A stretch of 64,000 nucleotides of DNA, from contig NZ_OY782757.1 in the NCBI RefSeq assembly GCF_963678185.1, positions 2,346,001-2,410,000 of the forward strand. Reading direction: 5' to 3'. The stretch comes from an uncultured Tolumonas sp. (GTDB lineage: Bacteria; Pseudomonadota; Gammaproteobacteria; Enterobacterales; Aeromonadaceae). Under the pieces are notes generated by a model. The model saw only the letters and a program-made list of their open reading frames with translations, was not told the origin of the DNA and made no database searches. Of this stretch, positions 29,985 to 40,527 are shown one piece after another (within the stretch, counting starts at the first letter, position 1; each line of letters opens with the position of its first letter). Position numbers and translations under genes: made by a program.

Positions 29985-31021
29985 TGAACGCCCCGCGCTG
30001 TGGCATTCTCGCCGCTGGCACCCTGCTGGTTGATCATGTGCATCTGATTGACGACTGGCCGGAACAGGGGCGACTGGCCACCATTCTGCACACGGAAAAT
30101 GCCACTGGCGGCGCAGTACCTAACGTATTGCGCACGCTGGCCCGGATGAAAACCGGTCTGCCGCTCGCAGCGGCCGGCTTGCTCGGTGATGATCTGGATG
30201 GCGAATTCATTCGCCAATGCCTCAACGATGATGATATTGATTGTCGCTGGCTGCAAACCGCGCCGCACCCAACCAGCATGACGCAGGTGATGACCAATCA
30301 TCGCAACGGGCAACGCACCTTTTTCCACGCGCATGGCAGTAATGCCGCATTTGACCGCCGCGTGTTATCCGATCTGCACAGTAATCACCGCATTTTGCAT
30401 CTGGCTTACCTGTTATTGCTGCAACAACTGGAAGTAGTTGATGAGGAATACGGTGTTATTGCCGCCCGCTTGTTCCACCAGTTACAGCAACAGGGTTATC
30501 TGACCTCGTTGGATCTGGTCTCTATTGATGACCCAGAACGCGCCAAGCGCGTGGTGCTGCCGACATTGCCATATGTCGATTACCTGATCATCAATGAGCT
30601 GGAAGCCGCCACCTTAACCGGGCAACCACTACGCATGGCTGACGGCAAACCCGATCTGATCCAAATTCCGCATGCGGCGAAAAGCCTGCTGCAACACGGC
30701 GTACAACGCGTGGTGGTGATCCACTGTCCGGAAGGTGCGTGGGCCGCCAGCCGTCATGGCGACAGCCTGTTTACCCCATCGTATTGGATCGAGCCGCAGG
30801 AGATTGCTGGCACGGTTGGCGCAGGTGATGCGTTCTGTGCCGGGGTGTTATATGGCCTGCATCAGGAGTGGAGTCTGCGCGATACGCTGCAACTGGGCAA
30901 TGCCTGTGCGCGGTTTAACCTGCGCAGCACCAACGCCATTGATGGCGCAGCGCCGCTGACCGAGTTACAGGCGTTTATTGCACAACAGGCAAATGGTAAC
31001 GGAGGTGATCAGGCTTTATGA
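29984..31021 (+). CDS. PfkB-family carbohydrate kinase
   Basis: A 345-residue ribokinase-fold kinase. The N-terminal region has GGAVPNVLRTLARM, equivalent to PfkB signature 1, and the C-terminal region has GTVGAGDAFCAGVLYGL with the catalytic aspartate and anion hole. It starts one base inside the aldolase stop codon and is the last gene of the run. The family phosphorylates ribose, fructose, 1-phosphofructose, tagatose 6-phosphate and others, so the substrate is open; the aldolase neighbour suggests a ketose phosphate. Its 3' end overlaps the convergent response-regulator gene by 13 bp. Confidence 0.88.
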   Translation: MNAPRCGILAAGTLLVDHVHLIDDWPEQGRLATILHTENATGGAVPNVLRTLARMKTGLPLAAAGLLGDDLDGEFIRQCLNDDDIDCRWLQTAPHPTSMTQVMTNHRNGQRTFFHAHGSNAAFDRRVLSDLHSNHRILHLAYLLLLQQLEVVDEEYGVIAARLFHQLQQQGYLTSLDLVSIDDPERAKRVVLPTLPYVDYLIINELEAATLTGQPLRMADGKPDLIQIPHAAKSLLQHGVQRVVVIHCPEGAWAASRHGDSLFTPSYWIEPQEIAGTVGAGDAFCAGVLYGLHQEWSLRDTLQLGNACARFNLRSTNAIDGAAPLTELQAFIAQQANGNGGDQAL

Positions 31022-31749
31022 ACAACGGTCACTTCGCGCGACATGACGTAACCGGCACCACGGATGGTGCGGATATATTCCGGCTGTTTCGGGTTGGGTT
31101 CAATTTTCCGGCGCAGGCGCATGATCAACACATCGATGGTGCGGTCGAACACGTCCAGCGCATCGCTGTGTGTCATCTCCAGCAGTTGATCGCGGGTCAG
31201 CACTTTACGCGAATTTTTCAGCAGCACCGTCAGCAGCGAATATTCGCCCTGCGTCAGCTCAATGTCGTCGCCGTCGGGGGTGTGCAGGCGACCGGTATGG
31301 GTGTTGAGCAACCAACCGTCGAAACGATAACCGGGGCCACTGATCGGCACCATGGTTCGGCGTTGTGGTGCGTCACCGGCCGGGGTGCGGCGCAACACCG
31401 CTTTCGCGCGCGCCACGACAATGCGCGGCACAAAAGGTTTGGCAATGTAGTCATCAGCCCCCATTTCCAGGCCTACGATCATGTCTGATTCGGTGGCTAA
31501 ACCGGTCAGCATAATGACGGGTAGATCGGGGAATTGCAGACGGATTTGTTGTAACAATAACAGACCGCTCATGTCAGGCAGCATTAGATCCAGCAGTACC
31601 AGCGCAATATCAGGTTCCTGCTGTAACGTCTGCAGGGCAGATTGCGCCAGATGACAGGTTCGAACTTCGAACACATGTTCGCAGAGGACATCGGTCAGCA
31701 ATTCGCAGATAGCGACGTCATCGTCCACGACCAGGATCTTGTTTTTCAT
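31009..31749 (-). CDS. OmpR-family response regulator
   Basis: A 246-residue two-domain regulator. The receiver has ILVVDDDVAIC with the acidic pocket, the acceptor Asp54 in LLDLMLPDM, MLTG with the conserved threonine, and AKPF with the conserved lysine. The C-terminal winged helix of the OmpR/PhoB type includes LTQGEYSLLTVLLKN and RTIDVLIMRLRRKIEP, ending in IRTIRGAGYVM. It resembles TorR in layout. The most likely partner is the hybrid kinase at 20528-23158: both lie on the minus strand and bracket the sugar operon. The missing HPt step would have to come from elsewhere, or transfer would be direct. Its targets are probably the sugar genes. Confidence 0.92.
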   Translation of the reverse strand: MKNKILVVDDDVAICELLTDVLCEHVFEVRTCHLAQSALQTLQQEPDIALVLLDLMLPDMSGLLLLQQIRLQFPDLPVIMLTGLATESDMIVGLEMGADDYIAKPFVPRIVVARAKAVLRRTPAGDAPQRRTMVPISGPGYRFDGWLLNTHTGRLHTPDGDDIELTQGEYSLLTVLLKNSRKVLTRDQLLEMTHSDALDVFDRTIDVLIMRLRRKIEPNPKQPEYIRTIRGAGYVMSREVTVVHKA

Positions 31750-31878
31750 TATGAGGTCCGTGCTTATTTTTAGAGATAAATCAAATTGTAGTCATTTGTG
31801 ACGTCGAAACCAGAGAACAAACAATGAACTGTGAGCTGACCAACTTCAGCTACATCAAACAATAAGAGGAAATAAACC

Positions 31879-32793
31879 GTGCGCATCGGAATTGATTTAG
31901 GTGGAACCAAAATTGAAGTTATCGCGCTGGATAACGAGGGTAGCGAGCTGTTCCGCAAACGAGTGCCTACGCCTCGCCATGATTACCAGCAAACCCTGAA
32001 CGCCATCACTGGTCTGGTGCTGGATGCTGAAGCTGCCACCGGCAAAAAAGGTTCGGTGGGGCTGGGCATTCCCGGCACCATCTCGCCATTTACCGGCAAA
32101 GTGAAAAACGCCAACTCCACCTGGCTGAACGGCCAGCCGCTGGATAAAGATCTGGAAGCCATGCTCGATCGCCCAGTGCGCATCGCCAATGACGCCAACT
32201 GTCTGGCGGTCTCAGAAGCGACCGATGGCGCCGGTGCCGGCGGTAAAGTGGTGTTTGCCGTCATTATCGGCACCGGTTGTGGTTCTGGCATTGCCATCAA
32301 TGGCCGCGTACATGCCGGTGGTAACGGCATTGCCGGTGAGTTTGGTCATAATCCGCTACCTTGGATCGATGAGGAAGAGTGGAACTACCAAAACGCCACA
32401 CCGTGTTATTGCGGCAAAAAAGGCTGCATAGAAACCTATGTATCAGGCACGGGTTTTGCCAACAGCTATAAATTCGATACCGGCCTCGAACGCAAAGGCG
32501 CGGAAATCATGGCGCTGGTGGCCGAGGGTGATGTCGCCGCGACCAAAGCGATTGAAGATTACGAACGCCGTCTGGCCAAAGCACTGGCGCACGCCGTCAA
32601 CCTGATGGACCCGGACGTGATCGTGTTAGGCGGTGGCATGAGTAACGTGGAACGTATCTACGACAACATTCCACGCCTGATGAAGGAATACGCTTTCGGT
32701 GGTGAATGTGAAACGCCGGTGCGCAAAGCGCTGCACGGTGATTCCAGCGGTGTGCGTGGTGCGGCCTGGCTGTGGCAGCGCGACGATCTGTGA
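31879..32793 (+). CDS. mak: Fructokinase (ROK family)
   Basis: This 304-residue ROK kinase matches E. coli Mak, which phosphorylates D-fructose (and weakly mannose) to the 6-phosphate. Matching blocks include [62 protein letters not shown], the zinc motif [12 protein letters not shown] and the end [14 protein letters not shown]. The start is GTG with AGAGGA placed 8-9 nt upstream; an ATG is not available nearby. It is separated from the response-regulator gene by 129 bp of divergent promoter region and ends at a terminator. Fructose is also a product of D-mannose isomerisation by the lyxose isomerase-like enzyme, so a link to the sugar cluster is possible. Confidence 0.93.
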   Translation: MRIGIDLGGTKIEVIALDNEGSELFRKRVPTPRHDYQQTLNAITGLVLDAEAATGKKGSVGLGIPGTISPFTGKVKNANSTWLNGQPLDKDLEAMLDRPVRIANDANCLAVSEATDGAGAGGKVVFAVIIGTGCGSGIAINGRVHAGGNGIAGEFGHNPLPWIDEEEWNYQNATPCYCGKKGCIETYVSGTGFANSYKFDTGLERKGAEIMALVAEGDVAATKAIEDYERRLAKALAHAVNLMDPDVIVLGGGMSNVERIYDNIPRLMKEYAFGGECETPVRKALHGDSSGVRGAAWLWQRDDL

Positions 32794-32821
32794 TCGCTTA
32801 ATTGGTATAGCTAATGTTGTG

Positions 32822-32851
32822 ATGGCGCCTGATTTCCGGCGCCATTTTTTT
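32822..32851 (+). terminator. Intrinsic terminator of mak
   Basis: ATGGCGCC and GGCGCCAT make a perfect 8-bp stem around an 8-nt loop, followed by T residues to 32851. It sits 28 bp beyond the mak stop codon. Confidence 0.9.
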
Positions 32852-32856
32852 AGCGG

Positions 32857-35577
32857 TTATACCCCATAACCCATCAGTTTCAGCAGTTTTTGCGCCTGCT
32901 CGACGGCATCCTGCCGATGCAAAATACCCAGTTTCTGATACAGATTGCGGATGTGCGTTTTGATGGTGGTCGCCGCGACATCCAGCTCAACCGAGATCTG
33001 CTCATTGCTGTAACCGGAATAAATCAGCCCCAGCACCTGCCACTCACGCTGTGTCAGCGGGCTGGTGCGGATCAGTTCCGGCACATTCGGGTGATTCAGC
33101 AATTTTTCGACAAACCCCTCATCGAAATGGGCAAATTTATGGCGATGATGCTGATTGATATCCTTCAGCAGCCGCTGCGCTTTGTGCTGCTCCATCTCCG
33201 ACAAGGTATTCAGCTGCAACAACTGGCGCAACAGTTGCGCGACGATCTCACCTTCGATGACGAAATGGCTGACAAAACCGGTGCGGTTCGACAGCGTCAG
33301 TGCTTCCATCAATGCCCGTTGCGCTTCACTGCGTTCGTTGCGTTGCCAATGCAGCACGGTAGACAACAGTAAGTTACGATTCAGATCGCTGTAGAGGTTC
33401 AGCCGGTTCGCTTCCGCATTCAGGTGTGTGAGAATTTCATCGGCTTGCGCATACTCTTCCAGCAGCAAATGCGCACGGGCAATATTACGCCACTGCCCTT
33501 GCAGGAAATGGTTACACGCCGCTTCCGGACGTTCGGCCTGAGCCAGCCAGTTGCGTACCGACTGTTTATCCCCGGTCATTTGCCAATACAGCAGACGCGG
33601 AATGTCGGCATTGTTGATCCAGTCACTGTGGTAATCGGCGTTATGCAGCAACACCTCGCAGCGTTGTAAATGCTGGCTGGCATTATCGATATCCCCGCGC
33701 GCCAGCGACACTTTCGCCAGCATAGCAACACACTGCAGCTGCTGTTTTTGCTCATAACCAGTCAGTACCTGCAAGCCTTGCCGGGCGCAGCTTTCCGCCT
33801 CATCCAGCCGGTACCACGACCACAACACCTGCGCCCGCACCCGCAGCAAAAATTCATGCAGCGGTAGCTGTTCCAGATGTTGTGCTTGCACCAGCTCCAG
33901 CGCTTTGTCCTGCACTTCATAGGCCGCTTGCAGGAACCCTTGCGCGATCAGAATCTCGCTCTGCTGCAACAAGGCCCACAACGCGTAATGATAGGTACCA
34001 TGCCGACGCGCCATTTGCTCAGTGCGCTGCATCATCGGTAACGCGCTGCTGAGCTGCCCCAGATAATGGTGCACTTCGCCAATCACCGAGGTGGCAACAA
34101 TGCGGCCATAAAAATTGGTTTGCGGTAATTGGGTCAGCGCTTCGCGCGCCAGATGAATGGCCTCTTCCGGGCGATTGGCATTCAGCGCCACCTGTGCGCG
34201 CAGCGCATTAAACTCGCCTTGTAGTGCGTCGTTCAGCCGCACCTGATGTTCCGCCATCGCCTGTTTGGCGCGCTCCAGCAACGCATCGACCTGTGTATAG
34301 CGGTGCTGACTTTGCGCCAGCCAGGCCTGCAACAACACCAGATTCGGGCTTTGAATCAGCTCAGTATACGGCAACGCGTCAAGACAACTCGACAGCAACG
34401 CCAACTCGCCGTGATGGAATAACGACCAGCCGTACTGCAGTAAAATCTCGCGCAGCAACAGCGCATCATTGGCCGCCAGCGCATGATGGATCGCTTCCGA
34501 TGGAATATTCATCGCCTGCCAGCCTGCTGCGGCACGACGGTGTAATTCCGACAACTCAGCCGCCAGTTCCTGCTGACAGCAGTGCTGCAGGAATGAGGCA
34601 AATAACGGATGGAAACGGAACCAGATGGTGTCGCCATCCATGTCCATGCGTTGCAAAAACAGCCCGCGCCGCTCGAGATCGCTCAGTTGTGCCAGCCCGT
34701 CTTGGCGACCCGTCAAACGCGTCACCAGTGCGTCATTCATCGAACGCAACACCGAACAGCGCAATAAGAAATCACGGGTGGGGGCATCAATGCGGTCCAT
34801 GACCTCTTCGGCTAAATATTCCCACAGATAGGTGGTGTTGAGGCCGGATAACCGACGCGCCGATTGGTGTACCGATGAGCGTGACTCTGGCGCCGACAAC
34901 GCAATTAACTGTAGTGCCGTGGCCCAGCCTTCCACCTCATCACACAGTGTGGCGCTCTCTTGTTCATCCATCGGTGTCGGCAGTCGGTTGAGGAAAAATT
35001 GCTGCGCTTCCTGATGGTTAAACGCCAATAGCTGATCATCCAGCTCCAGCAGTTGCTCACGCACGCGCAGATTAGCAATGCCTAGCGGCGGCAGCGTGCG
35101 GGAAATCACCACCAGCGTCAGATTATCGGGCTGGTTACGCAGGAAAAAGCGCATCGCTTCATGAATTTCTTCGTTATCGATCAGGTGATAATCATCGATG
35201 ATGAGATAGGTGGGTTCAGTCCAATCGGCCAGTTCGGCAAACACCTGCCCCAGCAGTGATGACAGACGCGCGTATTGATGTTTCTGACTCAGCGCTTCAC
35301 TTTTAACGCAATGCCCCTGGGTGGCATGTTGTAAGGCGGCCACCAGATAACGGGCAAACCGTTCCGGTTGATTGTCACTGTCATCCAGCGAAAACCAGCC
35401 TGCATGCGGCAATGTGGTCGCCCACTGCGCGATCAGCGTAGTTTTGCCATAACCTGCCGGGCCATGCAACAGCACCAAACGATAATCCAGCGCCGTTTGC
35501 AGGCGTTCTAATAAACGGTCACGGGTAATGGCATTTTGCAGTCGTACCGGACGACTCAGTTTCGATGGGATCAGCAT
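32857..35577 (-). CDS. malT: Maltose regulon transcriptional activator
   Basis: MalT is a STAND-class ATPase that activates maltose genes when it binds maltotriose and ATP. About 906 residues are encoded (E. coli 901). The opening [13 protein letters not shown] equals the E. coli N-terminus. A GTG at 35595 is in frame further upstream, but the ATG at 35577 is chosen for that reason, with GGAAA about 10 nt before it. Walker A GPAGYGKT is at 39-46, followed by ILIDDYH-like acidic residues (LIIDDYHLI). Tetratricopeptide-like repeats fill the middle, and a LuxR helix-turn-helix ends the protein: [21 protein letters not shown]. It is divergent from malPQ, as in E. coli, and the MalT boxes next to malP confirm the assignment. 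A half-matching CRP site (TCACA at 35691-35695) lies upstream. Confidence 0.97.
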   Translation of the reverse strand: MLIPSKLSRPVRLQNAITRDRLLERLQTALDYRLVLLHGPAGYGKTTLIAQWATTLPHAGWFSLDDSDNQPERFARYLVAALQHATQGHCVKSEALSQKHQYARLSSLLGQVFAELADWTEPTYLIIDDYHLIDNEEIHEAMRFFLRNQPDNLTLVVISRTLPPLGIANLRVREQLLELDDQLLAFNHQEAQQFFLNRLPTPMDEQESATLCDEVEGWATALQLIALSAPESRSSVHQSARRLSGLNTTYLWEYLAEEVMDRIDAPTRDFLLRCSVLRSMNDALVTRLTGRQDGLAQLSDLERRGLFLQRMDMDGDTIWFRFHPLFASFLQHCCQQELAAELSELHRRAAAGWQAMNIPSEAIHHALAANDALLLREILLQYGWSLFHHGELALLSSCLDALPYTELIQSPNLVLLQAWLAQSQHRYTQVDALLERAKQAMAEHQVRLNDALQGEFNALRAQVALNANRPEEAIHLAREALTQLPQTNFYGRIVATSVIGEVHHYLGQLSSALPMMQRTEQMARRHGTYHYALWALLQQSEILIAQGFLQAAYEVQDKALELVQAQHLEQLPLHEFLLRVRAQVLWSWYRLDEAESCARQGLQVLTGYEQKQQLQCVAMLAKVSLARGDIDNASQHLQRCEVLLHNADYHSDWINNADIPRLLYWQMTGDKQSVRNWLAQAERPEAACNHFLQGQWRNIARAHLLLEEYAQADEILTHLNAEANRLNLYSDLNRNLLLSTVLHWQRNERSEAQRALMEALTLSNRTGFVSHFVIEGEIVAQLLRQLLQLNTLSEMEQHKAQRLLKDINQHHRHKFAHFDEGFVEKLLNHPNVPELIRTSPLTQREWQVLGLIYSGYSNEQISVELDVAATTIKTHIRNLYQKLGILHRQDAVEQAQKLLKLMGYGV

Positions 35578-35726
35578 AAGGTTGTTTCCAGTCACCTGCC
35601 GTTTTGCGAACCACGGCGGGTCAATATGTTCAGCTGTGGCACACGGTGCCTGTCAGCTCGTTTTTTTTCAATGGAATCACTCACAAAACGATACTAACCG
35701 CTCAGGAAAAAACTTTCCTACGCCCC

Positions 35727-35762
35727 TCTCATCCTCCCTGAAAAGCCTAAACCGGGATGAGG
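35727..35762. promoter_or_regulatory. MalT boxes of the malPQ promoter
   Basis: CGGGATGAGG at 35753-35762 matches the MalT box GGGGA[TG]GAGG at 9 of 10 positions on the plus strand. GAGGATGAGA on the minus strand (35727-35736) matches at 8 of 10. A possible -10 element GATAGT lies at 35786-35791, which would place the proximal box near -40, as in MalT-dependent promoters. The malP start is at 35835. Confidence 0.75.
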
Positions 35763-35834
35763 TAGCAGCTGATTTTTCTGGTCAGGATAGTCATCAATGC
35801 CCTTTCTGTTTTCCTGATGACGAAGGATAAAGCA

Positions 35835-38270
35835 ATGATCAGTAAAAAAAGCACTAACAATCCGGCGCCTTTTACTGCCGCCGATTTTGAAGCGGCGTTA
35901 ACGCGCCAATGGCAACACTTCGGTTTGCAGAAAGCGGCCGATATGACGACTTATCAATGGTGGCTAGCCGTGTGTGGTGCCATCAATGAACAACTGCTGG
36001 CACAACGTGCTGCCAACAAGCTAACTGCCGCAACGGGCACTGGCCGCCACGTGAACTACCTGTCACTGGAGTTTCTGGTCGGTCGGTTAACCATGAACAA
36101 CCTGATCAGTCTGGATTGGTTTCCGGTGGTGGAAGCCACACTACAGCAATATGGCCATTCACTGACCGATCTGCTGGAACAGGAAGTCGACCCCGGTTTA
36201 GGTAACGGTGGTCTGGGCAGACTGGCCGCCTGTTTTCTGGATGCCATGGCCGCCCTGTCGCAACCGGCGACCGGTTATGGGTTGAGTTATCAGTATGGTT
36301 TGTTCCGCCAGTCGTTCCTGAACGGCGAACAACAGGAAGCGCCGGATGACTGGCACAGCGAACATTATCCGTGGATGACAAGACGTCTCGATTTCTCCGT
36401 ACCGGTCGGTTTTGGCGGTGAAGTGGCGCTGGATGCTGAAGGCCGCCAATATTGGCAACCGGCACTGACCGTGCAAGGCGAAGCGCATGATTTACCGATC
36501 ATCGGTTATCACAACCAAGTGGTGCAAACTCTGCGTCTGTGGCACGCCAGCCACCCAACCCCGCTCGATCTGCAAAAATTCAATGACGGCCATTATTTAC
36601 ACGCCGTGGAAGCCGGTGTCACAGCCAGCAAACTGAGTAAAGTGCTCTACCCGAGTGACAATCATCAGGCCGGTAAAGAGCTGCGCCTGATGCAGCAATA
36701 TTTCCATTGTGCCTGCTCGATTGCTGATATTATGCGTCGCCATCTGGCCGCCGGTCGTTCACTGCTGTCGCTGTCCGAGCATGAAGTGATCCAGCTGAAT
36801 GACACCCATCCGACCATTGCCATTCCTGAGTTGATGCGCGTGTTGCTGGATGATCATCAGATGTGCTGGGAAGATGCCTGGTCGATCTGCACCCGACTGT
36901 TTGCTTACACCAACCACACTTTGTTGCCGGAAGCGTTGGAATGCTGGCCACAAGATCTGGTCGCGACCTTGTTACCACGCCATTTCTATATCATTGATGA
37001 AATCGATCGCCGTTTTATGGCACTGGCCCAGCAGCAATGGCCGGATAATGAACGCGTTTGGCCGAAAATCGCGGTAATTTACGACGGCCAGATCCGCATG
37101 GCCAATCTGTGTGTGGTTACCTGTTTTGCCATCAATGGCGTGGCACAATTGCACTCAGACCTCGTAAAAAGCGATCTGTTCCCCGAATACAACACGCTGT
37201 GGCCGCAGAAATTCCACAACGTTACCAACGGTATTACACCACGCCGCTGGCTGAAACAGTGCAACCCGGCACTGGCCTCGCTGCTGGATGAAACATTAAA
37301 AGTGGATTGGGCGCGCGATCTCGACACACTGCGTGATCTGGAACCGTTTGCCAGCAAAGCGAATTTCCGTCACCGTTACCGCGACATTAAGTTCGCCAAT
37401 AAACAACGTCTGGCTGACTATGTATGGCAGACGCAAGGCATCAAGCTCGACCCGAATGCCATCTTCGATGTGCAGATCAAACGCCTGCATGAATACAAAC
37501 GCCAGCATCTGAACCTGCTGCAAATTATCGCCCGCTACCAGCAGTTACGCGCCCAGCCAAATCTCGATGTGCCGGCCCGTGTGTATCTGTTTGCGGCGAA
37601 AGCGGCCCCTGGTTATCACTTGGCGAAAAACATCATTCTGGCCATCAACAAGGTGGCGGAACGCATCAATAACGATCCGTTTGTGAACGACAAACTGAAA
37701 GTGGTGTTCCTGCCGGATTACCGCGTCAGTCTGGCGGAATTATTGATCCCCGCTGCCGACGTATCGGAACAAATTTCTACTGCGGGTAAAGAAGCCTCAG
37801 GCACCGGCAACATGAAACTGGCGATGAACGGCGCGATCACCGTGGGCACGCTGGATGGTGCGAACGTCGAGATCTCGGAGCAGGTGGGCACCGATAATCT
37901 GTTTATCTTCGGCCACACGGTCGAGCAGGTCAAAGCGTTGCTCGCGGCAGGCTATAACCCGCATGATTATTATCGACAAGATCCACGCCTAAAGGCGGCC
38001 TTGGATGAGCTGATGAGCGGCTATTACACCCCGGATGAACCGCAAGCGCTGCAACCGTTGTGGCATAGCCTGCTGGAAGGCGGTGATCCATATCTGGTGC
38101 TGGCCGATTTCGATGCGTACTGGTATGCCCAACAACAGGTTGATGCGTTGTATCAGCAACCGGAAGAGTGGCTGCGTCGTTGTATTCTGAATACTGCCCG
38201 TACCGGCATGTTCAGCGCCGACCGTTCTATCCGTGATTATCAACAACAGATCTGGCAGCCACAGGCGTAA
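35835..38270 (+). CDS. malP: Maltodextrin phosphorylase
   Basis: MalP is a cytoplasmic PLP enzyme that phosphorolyses maltodextrins to glucose 1-phosphate. About 811 residues are encoded with the chosen start (E. coli 797). Blocks shared with E. coli include [67 protein letters not shown] and the PLP-lysine motif [14 protein letters not shown]. Two start codons are in frame; the ATG at 35835 has AAGGA with 7-nt spacing, while the ATG at 35817 precedes that site, so 35835 is preferred. malQ follows after 8 bp. MalT boxes lie upstream. Confidence 0.97.
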   Translation: MISKKSTNNPAPFTAADFEAALTRQWQHFGLQKAADMTTYQWWLAVCGAINEQLLAQRAANKLTAATGTGRHVNYLSLEFLVGRLTMNNLISLDWFPVVEATLQQYGHSLTDLLEQEVDPGLGNGGLGRLAACFLDAMAALSQPATGYGLSYQYGLFRQSFLNGEQQEAPDDWHSEHYPWMTRRLDFSVPVGFGGEVALDAEGRQYWQPALTVQGEAHDLPIIGYHNQVVQTLRLWHASHPTPLDLQKFNDGHYLHAVEAGVTASKLSKVLYPSDNHQAGKELRLMQQYFHCACSIADIMRRHLAAGRSLLSLSEHEVIQLNDTHPTIAIPELMRVLLDDHQMCWEDAWSICTRLFAYTNHTLLPEALECWPQDLVATLLPRHFYIIDEIDRRFMALAQQQWPDNERVWPKIAVIYDGQIRMANLCVVTCFAINGVAQLHSDLVKSDLFPEYNTLWPQKFHNVTNGITPRRWLKQCNPALASLLDETLKVDWARDLDTLRDLEPFASKANFRHRYRDIKFANKQRLADYVWQTQGIKLDPNAIFDVQIKRLHEYKRQHLNLLQIIARYQQLRAQPNLDVPARVYLFAAKAAPGYHLAKNIILAINKVAERINNDPFVNDKLKVVFLPDYRVSLAELLIPAADVSEQISTAGKEASGTGNMKLAMNGAITVGTLDGANVEISEQVGTDNLFIFGHTVEQVKALLAAGYNPHDYYRQDPRLKAALDELMSGYYTPDEPQALQPLWHSLLEGGDPYLVLADFDAYWYAQQQVDALYQQPEEWLRRCILNTARTGMFSADRSIRDYQQQIWQPQA

Positions 38271-38278
38271 GGGCAGGT

Positions 38279-40396
38279 ATGGATATTTCGACTATTGAAA
38301 CGGCCGCGAGTGCGGCCGGTATTGCCAGCAGTTACATCAGTGCTTCCGGTCAGCCGGTGCAGATCGCGGCCAGCGCCCGACAAAAAATTCTGGATGCTTT
38401 GCAAACCAGCCCCGCTACCAGCGAGTCGTTCTTACCGCCGGTGTGTGTCTTCCGGCAAGGCGAACTACCGCGCATTTTATTACAAAAGCCGGTACCGGAT
38501 ACCTGCCACTGGCGCTTACAACCTGAACAAGGCAAACCGCTGCGCGGCACGCTTAGCCATGGTTTTCTGACCTTACCGGAAGAGTTACCGCTCGGTTATC
38601 ACACGCTCTGCCTGTTGCAAGGCCGCAAAGTGATTGCCGAAAGTCGGGTTATCATGGCACCAAAGCGTTGTTATGAACCGGAAGCGATCCGACAAGGTAA
38701 AAAAATCTGGGGCGCGTGTGTGCAGTTATACACCCTGCGTTCCGATGAAAACTGGGGCATTGGGGATTTTGCCGATCTGAAACAGATGCTGACCGAACTG
38801 GCCACTTACGGTGCCAACTTCATCGGTCTGAACCCGCTGCATGCGCTGTATCCGGCCAGTCCCGACAGTGCCAGCCCGTATAGCCCATCATCGCGCCGCT
38901 GGCTGAATATTATCTATATTGCCGTACACAAACTGCCGGATTTCCAACTCAGCTCTGCCGCACAATTGTGGTGGCAAACACCACAGATCCAGCAACAGCT
39001 GCAAGCACTGCGTGATAACGATCAGGTGGATTATGCGCAAGTTACCGCACTGAAACTGACCGGGTTAAAGCTGGCCTATCACTATTTTGCGACGCTGCCG
39101 GACGACACACCACGTGTCACCGAGTTTGAACAGTTCCGCAAACAACAAGGCGAAAGCCTGCAGCAACAAGCCACTTATGATGCATTGCATGTGCACCTGA
39201 AACAGCAAGATGCCAATGCCTGGGGCTGGCCGGCATGGCCAGCGGAATATCAGCAATGGCACAGCCCGGCGCTGGAACAGTTCCGTAAAGAACAGGCGGA
39301 GGAAATTCGTTTTTACGCCTGGCTGCAATGGCTGGCGCAAGGGCAACTGCAGGAGTGCCAGCAGACTGCGCGTGAACACGGCATGTTAATTGGTTTATAC
39401 CGTGATCTGGCGGTGGGTGTGACCGAAGGTGGCACCGAGACCTGGTGCGATCGCGAATTGTATTGCCTGAAAGCCGCCGTGGGTGCACCACCGGATATTC
39501 TCGGTCCGTTGGGGCAAAACTGGGGGCTGCCACCGATGAGCCCGCAAGTGATGATCGCGCGCGGTTATCAGCCGTTTATCGATCTGATCCGCGCCAACAT
39601 GACGCATTGCGGCGCACTGCGGATCGACCATGTCATGGGGCTGTTGCGTTTGTGGTGGGTACCGCAAGGTGACACAGCGGTGGATGGCGCGTTTGTCAGT
39701 TATCCGGTTGATGATCTGCTGGCGATTTTGTCGCTGGAAAGTCAGCGTCAGCAATGCATGGTGATCGGTGAAGATTTGGGCACCGTGCCGGATGAGATCG
39801 TCGCCAAGCTGCGCGATAACGGCGTCTATTCCTACAAAGTATTTTATTTTGAACGCGCGCCGGACAGCGGTTTTTATTCACCGCGCGACTATCCGGCGCA
39901 GGCGATGACCACCCTCTCCACCCACGATATGCCGACCCTGTATGGTTATTGGCAAGCCGATGATTTGACGCTGGGACAACAGCTCGGGTTATACCCAGAT
40001 GCCGAAGTGCTGGCGGGTTTATATGCCGATCGCGAACATGCCAAACAACGCATACTCGATAGTCTGCATAGCTTACACAGTCTGCCGGAAGAGTATGGTC
40101 GGCAGGCACACGGCATGGTGATGAACCCTATCTTAAACCGGGGCATTCACTACCATGTCGCCATGACCAACAGTGCGCTACTGGGCCTGCAACCGGAGGA
40201 CTGGCTGAACATGCAGGCGCCGGTCAATGTACCCGGCACTACGCATGAGATTTACCCCAACTGGCGCCGCAAGTTGAGCTGCTCGCTGCACGCGATGTTC
40301 CACAACCCCGAAGTAACCTCGCTGCTGACCGAGATTGATCGGCGCCGCCGACAGTTATCCCCAAACAACTTGGAGTTGCAGGTAGGCGGCAAGTGA
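38279..40396 (+). CDS. malQ: 4-alpha-glucanotransferase (amylomaltase)
   Basis: MalQ transfers glucan segments between maltodextrins, releasing glucose and making substrates long enough for MalP. It has 705 residues (E. coli 694) and is a GH77 enzyme. Visible family blocks are GACVQLYTLRSDENWGIGDFADL, with NPLHALYPASPDSASPYSPSSR, then the nucleophile region LRIDHVMGLLRLWW, the acid/base EDLGTVPDEI and the region STHDMPTLYGYW. It is co-transcribed with malP, 8 bp downstream, and ends at a terminator at 40504. The 106 bp between the stop codon and that terminator also contain an imperfect hairpin (CCCCA/TGGGG and CATAG/CTATG arms). Confidence 0.96.
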   Translation: MDISTIETAASAAGIASSYISASGQPVQIAASARQKILDALQTSPATSESFLPPVCVFRQGELPRILLQKPVPDTCHWRLQPEQGKPLRGTLSHGFLTLPEELPLGYHTLCLLQGRKVIAESRVIMAPKRCYEPEAIRQGKKIWGACVQLYTLRSDENWGIGDFADLKQMLTELATYGANFIGLNPLHALYPASPDSASPYSPSSRRWLNIIYIAVHKLPDFQLSSAAQLWWQTPQIQQQLQALRDNDQVDYAQVTALKLTGLKLAYHYFATLPDDTPRVTEFEQFRKQQGESLQQQATYDALHVHLKQQDANAWGWPAWPAEYQQWHSPALEQFRKEQAEEIRFYAWLQWLAQGQLQECQQTAREHGMLIGLYRDLAVGVTEGGTETWCDRELYCLKAAVGAPPDILGPLGQNWGLPPMSPQVMIARGYQPFIDLIRANMTHCGALRIDHVMGLLRLWWVPQGDTAVDGAFVSYPVDDLLAILSLESQRQQCMVIGEDLGTVPDEIVAKLRDNGVYSYKVFYFERAPDSGFYSPRDYPAQAMTTLSTHDMPTLYGYWQADDLTLGQQLGLYPDAEVLAGLYADREHAKQRILDSLHSLHSLPEEYGRQAHGMVMNPILNRGIHYHVAMTNSALLGLQPEDWLNMQAPVNVPGTTHEIYPNWRRKLSCSLHAMFHNPEVTSLLTEIDRRRRQLSPNNLELQVGGK

Positions 40397-40503
40397 ATGA
40401 GACCCCATGAGCATAGATAAACTATGTGATTGGGGCGAATGAACGCGGCCAACGCCACTGCAGCTTCAAGTGGCAAGGGGATATCCTACTGATCGGATTT
40501 TTT

Positions 40504-40527
40504 GGGACTGCTTGCAGTCCCTTTTTT
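40504..40527 (+). terminator. Intrinsic terminator of malPQ
   Basis: GGGACTGC and GCAGTCCC are adjacent inverted copies followed by six T. The T-run reaches the stop codon of the convergent metallo-hydrolase gene. Confidence 0.85.

Noticed and set aside
40401..40437. Imperfect hairpin after malQ
   Set aside because: Two 5-bp arms with a 4/4 internal loop are too weak to call; a proper terminator lies 70 bp further on.
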